From UBA4744 sp035282865 (lineage in GTDB: Bacteria; Actinomycetota; Acidimicrobiia; Spongiisociales; UBA4744), in NCBI GenBank assembly GCA_035282865.1, contig DATEVB010000017.1:1-6063 (forward strand): a stretch of 6,063 bases of DNA, read 5' to 3'. Shown piece by piece: positions 1 through 4,969 of the stretch. A model generated the notes under the pieces. It did no database searches. It was not told the DNA's origin and saw nothing but the letters and a program-made list of their open reading frames with translations. The translations under genes were made by a program, and so were the position numbers. How positions within the stretch are numbered: position 1 is the first letter of the stretch; each line of letters begins with the position of its first letter.

Positions 1-282
1 CTGCCACCACGACTCGGGCACCGGCGGGTTGCGCCACAGGGCGGGATCGGACAGCTCGCCCGAATGGGTCGGCATGACCAGGGTGCCGTCCTCGCCGACG
101 GTTTCGAGAAGCGCGTCGACCACGGCCCGGGCGCCGCCTGCCACCCAACCGAGCCCGGACAATGACGAGTGGACGATCATCGTCATCCCATGTTTCACCC
201 CGAGGGCAGGCAGGTCCTGCGCCAGGCTCCGAGCCGTGGCGGGCCGGTCGGCTGCGTCGATGGCGGACAACACTCCACCCAT
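1..282 (-). CDS. Aminoglycoside 3-N-acetyltransferase family protein, N-terminal part (runs off left edge)
   Basis: The 94 visible codons, read leftwards from an ATG at 282, match the start of the AAC(3)/Antibiotic_NAT family. Visible landmarks are HSSLSGLGWVAGG (residues 38-50), then a helix ARAVVDALLETVG, then TLVMPTHSGELSDP (67-80), then NPPVPESWW (85-93). Family members transfer acetyl from acetyl-CoA to the 3-amino group of 2-deoxystreptamine aminoglycosides; many chromosomal homologues have unknown substrates, so resistance is not implied. The C-terminal part, with the remaining active-site residues, lies outside the window. I chose ATG 282 because a typical family N-terminus (SAIDAADRPAT) begins five residues later and a -10-like box lies 7 bp upstream, fitting leaderless translation. 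There is no convincing Shine-Dalgarno sequence. It is on the same strand as the cytochrome genes, 58 bp after their last stop, but its function looks unrelated. The family call is firm; the substrate is unknown. Confidence 0.88.
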   Translation of the reverse strand, partial: MGGVLSAIDAADRPATARSLAQDLPALGVKHGMTMIVHSSLSGLGWVAGGARAVVDALLETVGEDGTLVMPTHSGELSDPALWRNPPVPESWWQ

Positions 283-289
283 ACCGGTG

Positions 290-317
290 AGGATAGGGAG
301 TCGGTTGGGGGAGACAA
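290..317 (-). promoter_or_regulatory. Candidate promoter for the acetyltransferase gene, leaderless
   Basis: Reading the minus strand, TTGTCT (317-312), a 16-nt spacer and TATCCT (295-290) resemble a sigma70-type -35/-10 pair with four matches in each box. The predicted transcription start falls at about 283-282, on the A of the ATG. That fits a leaderless mRNA, common in high-GC actinobacteria, and explains the missing ribosome binding site. It also suggests the gene is transcribed separately from the cytochrome operon that ends at 341. Judged by eye only. Confidence 0.4.
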
Positions 318-340
318 CAGCTCCCGGTGAGCTGCGTCGC

Positions 341-1381
341 TCAACCCGAGGTGGTGGTGGTGGTCCCGTCGGTGGTGTCGGTTGTTCCGCTCCCGTTCTC
401 GCCGGCCGGGGTCTCCGCCCCGCCGGCCGGGGCCTCGGGGATAACCAGCCCGCAATCCGCCAGGGTCTCCTCGAGGTTGGCGCCACCAAACCTCACCCGC
501 TCGAAGGTTATGACGGACCGGAGGTCCTGGTCGCCGAGCGCATCGCCGAAGGCGGGCATGCCTCCCTTGGACAAGGTTCCCTGAGCGCCGTAGGCGGCGC
601 CCACCTGGGCTTGCCACCCGGTCGAGCCAAGTTGAACCCACTGCACATGGTCTGCGCAGCTCGGGAAGGTAATCAGCACCGCGCCGCCGGCGAAGGTCGG
701 GCCGACCCCACCTTCGCCGTTGTTGCCATGACAGACGTTGCAAGCCACCTGGGTGTCGGTGAAGAGGGCCTCCCCCCGGGCGAGGAAGTCGGTTGTTCCG
801 CCACCGGGCGCGCCGCGCCCTTCAAACGACGATCCGTCGCAGTTCACCACTTCTCCGGTGGCACGATCGACGGCCAGGAGGCCGCTGTCGCCGCAGTCGG
901 GCCCGCCCGAGAACTGCAGGAGATAGAGCAATCCGACCAGCGGAAGGACCACGAACGCAGCCGCCAACCAGGAGGGCACCCTCGTTCCGGTCCGCTCCTT
1001 CAGGCCGGCGGTTGAAACGGTTATGACCGACTCCCACTCGCCGGCGTTATCGATGTTCACGGTTGCGGGAACCGGACGCGCCGGGATGACCCGGGGCTCC
1101 ACACGGGGGGCAACTGCCGGGGCAGGCGGAGGTTCGGGGGAGGGGGCGAGGGTGGGCTCAGGCTCAGCCTCTGGTGGCGGTGTCTCAGGAACCGGTGCGA
1201 CGGCTGAGGCTTCGGCGGGCGGCGCAGCCGCAGGAGCGGGAACGGTGCTTCCGCCGGCCCAGGCGGCCAGCACGTCTTCAACGGAGGTGGCGTCGGCCCT
1301 GGCCCGAGCCTCGGCGGAGCGCTGCACGATGGCCCCGGGAACGCGCATGGCTTGGGCGGCGGCGGACAAGTTATCGCTCAT
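341..1381 (-). CDS. Membrane-anchored monohaem cytochrome c with N-terminal helical module and Pro-rich linker
   Basis: This 346-residue protein has a clear domain order. Residues 4-47 are a helical module shared with the upstream CcoO-like protein. Residues 48-105 are a Pro/Ala/Glu-rich linker. One membrane helix spans about 136-156. A class I cytochrome c domain runs from about 198 to 310, with haem site CNVCH (214-218) and a likely axial Met in KGGMPAFGD (Met275). The tail (about 316-346) is Gly/Thr-rich. The haem domain is predicted to face outside and the N-terminal module the cytoplasm. Four further cysteines (163, 181, 242, 310) could form two disulfides. Its ATG lies in an ATGA overlap with the upstream stop, with GGAG 5 nt before it, so translation is coupled. 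By position it corresponds to CcoP, but it has one haem rather than two and no CcoP signature. Its likely role is electron carrier for the complex; the partner is unknown. Confidence 0.88.
   Translation of the reverse strand: MSDNLSAAAQAMRVPGAIVQRSAEARARADATSVEDVLAAWAGGSTVPAPAAAPPAEASAVAPVPETPPPEAEPEPTLAPSPEPPPAPAVAPRVEPRVIPARPVPATVNIDNAGEWESVITVSTAGLKERTGTRVPSWLAAAFVVLPLVGLLYLLQFSGGPDCGDSGLLAVDRATGEVVNCDGSSFEGRGAPGGGTTDFLARGEALFTDTQVACNVCHGNNGEGGVGPTFAGGAVLITFPSCADHVQWVQLGSTGWQAQVGAAYGAQGTLSKGGMPAFGDALGDQDLRSVITFERVRFGGANLEETLADCGLVIPEAPAGGAETPAGENGSGTTDTTDGTTTTTSG
351..364. repeat. Short GTG/ACC triplet run in the cytochrome c tail
   Basis: A near-perfect triplet run encodes the Thr stretch near the C-terminus of the cytochrome c (residues about 340-344). 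It is low-complexity coding sequence and a possible slippage site. A similar smaller run follows at 371-376. No separate function is inferred. Confidence 0.6.
1241..1372 (-). other. Shared N-terminal helical module, copy in the cytochrome c
   Basis: This encodes residues 4-47 of the cytochrome c. The core VPGAIVQRSAEARARA, followed by SVEDVLAAWAGG, matches the CcoO-like copy at most positions. DNA similarity is much weaker than protein similarity, so the duplication is old and the protein sequence is under selection. A Pro/Ala-rich linker follows directly. Confidence 0.85.
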
Positions 1382-2181
1382 CGGGACTCCAGGAGGTACT
1401 GAATCAGGGCGGCGAGGTCGGCTTCGGCAAGGTGGCCGTAGCCGGGCTGGAGGCTACTTTCCCTGACCGACCTCGGATCGGTCAGGAACCTGGCAAGCCA
1501 CCCTGCATCATTGGTCGGCGGGCGGCTGCCGGCGTGAGCGAGGTCCGGTCCGATCCTCTGGATGCCCAGTGTGTCGGGGGCGATGGATGCAAGAAGATCG
1601 GGTTGGGTGACCGGGCCCAGTTTGGCGTCCGTGACGATGGGCCGTACTTGTTGGGTATGGCAGTACCAGCACCCTTCCGAAACATATATCTCTCTTCCCT
1701 GCAGCCCCAGCGCGCTCAGACCGCTCAGTGGCGGCGAGGCAGGGGTGGCATCGAGGGCGGGGAGGACAAAGGCGAACAGGGCGGCAACCAGAAACAGGCC
1801 GACCGCTCCGGCCAGCAGGGCAATGAAGCTTTCCGGCCTTCCCTCCAGTACCGGTGACCCTTCCGGTGCTGGTGCCTCGAGGACCGCCACCGGGGATGGC
1901 GCCACGGCCGGAACGGCAGGCCCCGAGGGAGGGGCCGGGGCGAGGTCGGGAGGCGGTGCCGGCGGTTGGTCGACGGCTTCGACGGTAGGGGCGGGTTCAG
2001 GAACCCGCTCTGATGCGGGCGGCGGGGCGGCCGGGGTCAAGGTCGCACCGCCGCTCCAGGCCGACAAGACCTCATCGAGCGAAACGCCGCCGGCGTTGGC
2101 GCGAGCCTGGGCAGATCGTTGCACGATCGCCTTGGGTACGCCCAGTGCCTGCGAGGCCGCAGCCAGCATCTCGCTATTCAT
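1378..2181 (-). CDS. CcoO-like membrane-anchored cytochrome c lacking a distal methionine
   Basis: The 267-residue protein starts with the shared helical module (5-48), then a Pro/Ala/Val-rich linker (about 49-115), one membrane helix (about 118-140) and a C-terminal haem domain. That domain follows the CcoO pattern: GREIYVSEGCWYCHTQQVRP (162-181; haem site Cys171, Cys174, His175), then RIGPDLAHAGSR (209-220) and a FLTDPRSVRESS element (232-243). In ordinary CcoO the RESS-like element leads into a Met that is the sixth haem ligand. Here the text is SLQPGYGHL, and no Met occurs anywhere after the CxxCH. His216 or His250 could substitute, which would lower the haem potential, or the haem could be five-coordinate. 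The start has GAGGT 5 nt upstream and overlaps the end of the CcoN-like gene by 8 bp. Family membership is good; it is not a standard CcoO because of the N-terminal extension and the lost ligand. Confidence 0.88.
   Translation of the reverse strand: MNSEMLAAASQALGVPKAIVQRSAQARANAGGVSLDEVLSAWSGGATLTPAAPPPASERVPEPAPTVEAVDQPPAPPPDLAPAPPSGPAVPAVAPSPVAVLEAPAPEGSPVLEGRPESFIALLAGAVGLFLVAALFAFVLPALDATPASPPLSGLSALGLQGREIYVSEGCWYCHTQQVRPIVTDAKLGPVTQPDLLASIAPDTLGIQRIGPDLAHAGSRPPTNDAGWLARFLTDPRSVRESSLQPGYGHLAEADLAALIQYLLESR
1387..1390 (-). promoter_or_regulatory. Ribosome binding site for the cytochrome c gene
   Basis: GGAG on the minus strand lies 5 nt before the ATG at 1381, inside the end of the CcoO-like gene. 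With the ATGA stop/start overlap it supports this start and coupled translation. Confidence 0.6.
2038..2169 (-). other. Shared N-terminal helical module, copy in the CcoO-like protein
   Basis: This encodes residues 5-48 of the CcoO-like protein. The core is VPKAIVQRSAQARANA, followed by VSLDEVLSAWSGG. It is collinear without gaps with the copy in the downstream cytochrome c and resembles the start of the plus-strand gene at 5754. The helix-turn-helix look, an LG-V-type turn and the Pro/Ala linker recall peripheral subunit-binding domains of 2-oxoacid dehydrogenase E2 proteins. That resemblance is weak and is inference. Confidence 0.85.
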
Positions 2182-3721
2182 GGGTTACCTCGGCGGGGCC
2201 CTTCGGTATCAGCGTTTCGTGCTCGGTCGGCCGGCCCGAGGTGAAGGTGCGGTAGGTGTTGTAGACGAAAGCGAACTGGCCGGCGAACAGCACGAGCGCG
2301 GCCAGGGCAGCCAGGCCGTAGGCCGGCCGGACCTGGTCGAGCGTGTTGGCGAATCCGTCACCGACCGCCACGTAGGTACCGGTCAACGCTCCGGCCGCCC
2401 ACGAGTACCCGGAGATGAGACCGGCCAGCCACAGCAGCGCGGCCAGCGAGCCTGCACCAATCAGGGTTGCGCGCAGATGCACGGTGATGAGGCGTTCGGA
2501 GTACATTCGGCGACCGATCAGGCGGGGAAGAGCGTGGTAGGTGAAGGCGGCCGCCCACAGGCCGGCCAGGCCAAACAGGATCAACACCATCGTGCCGTCC
2601 CCAAAACTGGTGAGCCCGGTTATGGCGGCGACCGAGCGCCAACTCTGCAGAAAGCGGATTACCTCCACAACCATGAACAACCCGGCGCCGACCATCGTGA
2701 ACCGCAGCGCAGCCGATTCGTGCATCATCGACCACTTCCCTCGCATGGTCCCGATCAGGTTGGTGACCACCGCCATCGCGGCCACCACCAAGGCCAGCGA
2801 GAACACCGAAGCCGTGGTTTCCAGCCACTCGGGGCCGGGGCCGTAGACGAAGCGGCTCTGCCCCACCCACCCCCCTGCGAAAGCGAGCGACCAGAACCCG
2901 ATGATGGCCAACTGGCGGTTGAAGAGGGGGTTGTCGGTGATCTTGGGAACCAGGTAGTAGGCGGTGCCGATCCCGATACCGATGACCCACAGTTCGATGA
3001 TTCCTGCAACGAAGAAGGACGACTGAATCTGTGAGGCCGCCCCGTACAGATTCGGGATACCGCCTGCCACAAAAAGGCCTATCACCCAGTAGAGACCGGC
3101 CAACAGATACCACAGGGACACGAACAGGCCTTCCTCGGTGCGATCTCTCATAGTCCGGGTCACAACGGCGGTTGGCACCAACAGCATGGCGACCACGGCG
3201 ATGTCGAGCCACCAGGGGATCTCGAGCCACTCCCGCCCATCCGAATACCCGGCGGCGAGAAGCAGGATGGCCGCCACGTTGACTCCAACCGCCAACCACA
3301 GGCCCAGGTTGGCGAGCCGTTCATTCCACAGGCGCGCACCGGTCAGTCTGGGCACGAGGTAATAGACCGCCGCCAGGTGCATCAAGGTGAGAAACCCGAG
3401 CACTGTGGCCGAGACCGCGATCGGACGGAGGCGCCCGTAGGTGGTGAACGCCTGGCCGCCGAGGAAGCCGGGGTAGGCGAGCTTCATGACCAGAAGCAGG
3501 GTGAAGAATCCGGCCACCAGTAGGAAGACGACCGCGGCGATCAAGTGACGGCGGGCCGCCGAGTCGGTGTCCCGGGGCGCCAGGAAATTCGCAATCGATG
3601 ACCGTGTGGCGGTCGTAGCGGTCGCCAACCCCTCCTCCTCGGCTCGAATCGTCGGTGCCCGGCGCACGAGCTTACCCGACGGGGTTTCGGGCAGCTTCGG
3701 AATCCCGGTTGTCTCCGGCAA
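2174..3721 (-). CDS. CcoN-like membrane protein (cbb3 oxidase subunit I family) lacking all haem and CuB ligands
   Basis: The 515-residue protein has about 12 hydrophobic helices and aligns along its length with CcoN, which binds haem b, haem b3 and CuB. Family landmarks are YGRLRP (95-100), LFVSLWY (199-205), AYYLVPK (254-260), EWLETTASVFSL (298-309), YHALPRLIGR (395-404), LITVHLRATLIG (411-422) and FVYNTYRTF (485-493). The ligand positions, aligned to CcoN motifs as I know them, are all changed. The His of RLRPLH is Ala102. The first CuB His is Ala239. The HH pair is Ser289-Arg290. The HxH pair is Thr377 and Val379. The cross-linked Tyr position is Gly284. Non-ligand His396 and His415 remain. 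It is therefore predicted to be haem-free and catalytically silent for oxygen, perhaps a scaffold for the CcoO-like subunit. The reading frame is intact, so it is not an ordinary pseudogene. The TTG start at 3721 is tentative: no strong ribosome site is seen, and the frame stays open upstream to 3793 without ATG or GTG. Confidence 0.85.
   Translation of the reverse strand: MPETTGIPKLPETPSGKLVRRAPTIRAEEEGLATATTATRSSIANFLAPRDTDSAARRHLIAAVVFLLVAGFFTLLLVMKLAYPGFLGGQAFTTYGRLRPIAVSATVLGFLTLMHLAAVYYLVPRLTGARLWNERLANLGLWLAVGVNVAAILLLAAGYSDGREWLEIPWWLDIAVVAMLLVPTAVVTRTMRDRTEEGLFVSLWYLLAGLYWVIGLFVAGGIPNLYGAASQIQSSFFVAGIIELWVIGIGIGTAYYLVPKITDNPLFNRQLAIIGFWSLAFAGGWVGQSRFVYGPGPEWLETTASVFSLALVVAAMAVVTNLIGTMRGKWSMMHESAALRFTMVGAGLFMVVEVIRFLQSWRSVAAITGLTSFGDGTMVLILFGLAGLWAAAFTYHALPRLIGRRMYSERLITVHLRATLIGAGSLAALLWLAGLISGYSWAAGALTGTYVAVGDGFANTLDQVRPAYGLAALAALVLFAGQFAFVYNTYRTFTSGRPTEHETLIPKGPAEVTHE
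2187..2191 (-). promoter_or_regulatory. Ribosome binding site for the CcoO-like gene
   Basis: GAGGT on the minus strand lies 5 nt before the ATG at 2181 and inside the 3' end of the CcoN-like gene. It supports the chosen start and the 8-bp gene overlap. Confidence 0.65.
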
Positions 3722-3730
3722 GACGGCGGC

Positions 3731-3759
3731 ATTCTCGCCGTCGATCCGGCACCCGTCAA
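3731..3759 (-). promoter_or_regulatory. Candidate promoter for the minus-strand cytochrome operon
   Basis: Reading the minus strand, TTGACG (3759-3754), a 17-nt spacer and GAGAAT (3736-3731) form a sigma70-like pair with five and four matches. The predicted start is at about 3724, only about three bases before the TTG at 3721. That would leave an almost leaderless TTG start, or mean that the true start lies further in. The site is in the intergenic region in the right orientation. By eye only. Confidence 0.4.
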
Positions 3760-3771
3760 CGTACCGGCAGC

Positions 3772-3800
3772 TTCGAGGTTCCGGAAGTATGTGCTATCAA
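3772..3800 (+). promoter_or_regulatory. Weak candidate promoter for the plus-strand b6/ferredoxin operon
   Basis: TTCGAG (3772-3777), 17 nt and TATCAA (3795-3800), preceded by an extended -10 TGC, would start transcription near 3807 and give a leader of about 68 nt. An alternative -10-like TAGAGT lies at 3833-3838 without a good -35. The 153-bp gap between the divergent genes must hold the promoters of both operons if neither is read from elsewhere. The exact site is uncertain. Confidence 0.25.
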
Positions 3801-3874
3801 TTGGCAGCCGGTACCTATGGAGATCGGCGCGGTAGAGTACGGCGTCTTCGCAGGCGAGGAGTCAACAGCTGGCG

Positions 3875-4501
3875 ATGAACCGGTTGAGTGAGTTGGACCA
3901 GAAACAACGGACCCGGCTGGGTGCCGCCGCCCTCGTCATCGGAGCGCTGATGCTGGCGGTGGGGGTCGTCATCGCTCATTACGCGGCCTTTCCAGACACG
4001 GAGTTGATCGACGGGGTCGGCGTCCCGGTTCAAGTCGACTATCTGGGATGGATACCGCGCGGCTGGCAATGGGTCACCCTGGGGCAGATCATCGGATTTG
4101 CCGGATCGCAGCTCATGGTGATCGGTGCCCTGTTCTTCTGGTTCGTTGGTCGCAAGCTCACCTGGGCCCGCGCCACCTTTGGCGCTTTCCTGGCCTGGAT
4201 CGAGCTGGTCCTCTACTTCGGGGTGGTGCCGTCGGAATGGCTGAACTTGACCCAGGGGCCGCTCGAATTCACCTCGCAGCGGGTTGCGTTCACGATCCCT
4301 AGATGGCTGGTGCTCGGCAACCAGGTCGACGTGAGCCTGGCAGCCATCAAGGATGCGGTCTCGGGTGGTTACAACACGATCATGCTCGGCGTTGCGATCG
4401 TGTTCGCCTACAAGATCCAGGACTGGGGCAAAGCCAAACCGGAATCTGTCGCAGAAGAGAAGAAGTCGGTGTACGGCCGGCCGCTGGTGAAGGGCGACTG
4501 A
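3875..4501 (+). CDS. Four-helix membrane protein of unknown function, first gene of the ferredoxin/b6 operon
   Basis: I do not recognise this 208-residue protein. It has hydrophobic segments at about 15-38, 67-91, 100-119 and 166-182. A polar N-terminus carries several Arg and Lys residues (NRLSELDQKQRTR), and a charged tail follows about 183. Between helices 1 and 2 is a loop rich in aromatics (YLGWIPRGWQW, 56-66). Only one histidine is present (His35) and no Cys, so it is unlikely to bind haem or iron-sulfur. It ends 1 bp before the ferredoxin start, so the two are almost certainly co-translated. A plausible role is a membrane anchor or quinone-site subunit for the ferredoxin, but this is inference from context. 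ATG 3875 has GAGGAG 13 nt upstream, which is long; an in-frame CTG at 3869 would sit 7 nt from it. The frame and operon place are secure; the function is unknown. Confidence 0.82.
   Translation: MNRLSELDQKQRTRLGAAALVIGALMLAVGVVIAHYAAFPDTELIDGVGVPVQVDYLGWIPRGWQWVTLGQIIGFAGSQLMVIGALFFWFVGRKLTWARATFGAFLAWIELVLYFGVVPSEWLNLTQGPLEFTSQRVAFTIPRWLVLGNQVDVSLAAIKDAVSGGYNTIMLGVAIVFAYKIQDWGKAKPESVAEEKKSVYGRPLVKGD
4490..4494 (+). promoter_or_regulatory. Ribosome binding site for the ferredoxin gene
   Basis: AAGGG lies 8 nt before ATG 4503, inside the 3' end of the preceding membrane-protein gene. It supports this start and tight coupling. Confidence 0.5.
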
Positions 4502-4502
4502 C

Positions 4503-4955
4503 ATGGCTCGTACCGACGTTTGGTTCGAAACCCCACCCTTCCGCGATGATTACCAACTGGCGCTGGTCGATACCGAGTACGTCCAACAGGGCCTGCGGCC
4601 CAAGCAGTTCCTCCACATCGATCAATCCGAATGCATCCTGTGCGAAGGTTGCGTCGATATCTGTCCTTGGAAATGCATCCACTACCTTTCGACGGAGGCC
4701 ATTGCCGAAGCCCATGGTGTCGCCAATCCCGGCGAGGACGAAGGGGCATTCGGGTTCTTCGTGGTGGATGAGTTGGAGTGCACCCGGTGTCAACTCTGCA
4801 TCGACCGGTGTCCGACCGGGGTGATCACCCTGGGTAAGTTTGCGGGCTCGGTAGCCGAGGAGGCCATCGAGGTGGGTCTGTACGAAGCGCCGTGGATGGT
4901 TGACACCGGACAACGCGATTTCAGGAACGGTTACGCCTACGGCGTTCGCTGGTAA
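4503..4955 (+). CDS. 2x[4Fe-4S] ferredoxin-like protein upstream of cytochrome b
   Basis: The 150-residue protein has two clusters of cysteines with the bacterial ferredoxin spacing: Cys44-x2-Cys47-x2-Cys50-x3-Cys54-Pro, and Cys93-x2-Cys96-x2-Cys99-x3-Cys103-Pro. This predicts two [4Fe-4S] clusters in a NuoI-like 8Fe domain. An additional Cys58 follows the first motif (CPWKC). The motifs are separated by an insert of about 40 residues containing EAHGVANPGEDEGAFGFF, longer than in small 8Fe ferredoxins. An N-terminal region of about 35 residues and a C-terminal extension ending NGYAYGVRW are not part of the core fold. There is no signal peptide, Tat motif or membrane helix, so it should be cytoplasmic. 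It occupies the slot before cytochrome b where the Rieske gene (qcrA/petC) normally stands, and shares no Rieske motif. The likely role is electron exchange between soluble ferredoxin or NAD(P)H-linked donors and the cytochrome b. The family is certain; the role is inferred. Confidence 0.93.
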   Translation: MARTDVWFETPPFRDDYQLALVDTEYVQQGLRPKQFLHIDQSECILCEGCVDICPWKCIHYLSTEAIAEAHGVANPGEDEGAFGFFVVDELECTRCQLCIDRCPTGVITLGKFAGSVAEEAIEVGLYEAPWMVDTGQRDFRNGYAYGVRW

Positions 4956-4958
4956 CGG

Positions 4959-4963
4959 AAGGA
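4959..4963 (+). promoter_or_regulatory. Ribosome binding site that fixes the TTG start of cytochrome b
   Basis: AAGGA lies 6 nt before TTG 4970 and just after the ferredoxin stop (4953-4955). The first in-frame ATG is at codon 52, too far in, since the conserved region preceding helix A has already begun. The TTG start is therefore favoured. Confidence 0.65.
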
Positions 4964-4969
4964 AAGACG

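Noticed and set aside
305..335. Possible terminator hairpins after the cytochrome c stop (GGGAG/CTCCC and TGAGC/GCTCA on the minus strand)
   Set aside because: The stems are only 5 bp and no T tract follows, so they do not meet the standard for an intrinsic terminator.
29..1015. Plus-strand open frame of 328 codons across the left edge
   Set aside because: It is antisense to the acetyltransferase and cytochrome c, both of which have clear motifs. Its translation is low-complexity and matches nothing.
1562..3034. Long plus-strand open frame (490 codons) opposite the CcoO-like and CcoN-like genes
   Set aside because: It is antisense to well-supported genes, its composition is Gly/Arg/Ser-rich with no membrane or domain pattern, and such frames arise routinely in GC-rich coding DNA.
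341..3721. Reading the minus-strand genes as a standard ccoNOP cbb3 oxidase
   Set aside because: The CcoN homologue lacks all six ligands, the CcoO homologue lacks its Met, and the third protein has one haem with no CcoP features, so the usual function is not supported.
3875..4501. Rieske subunit of a bc complex, expected upstream of cytochrome b
   Set aside because: There is no CTHLGC or CPCHGS-type motif and no Cys at all; the protein has four membrane helices instead of one.
3815..4504. Minus-strand open frame of 229 codons opposite the four-helix protein
   Set aside because: Its charged, His/Arg/Asp-rich translation is typical of an antisense shadow. The plus-strand frame has proper membrane helices and sits in an operon.
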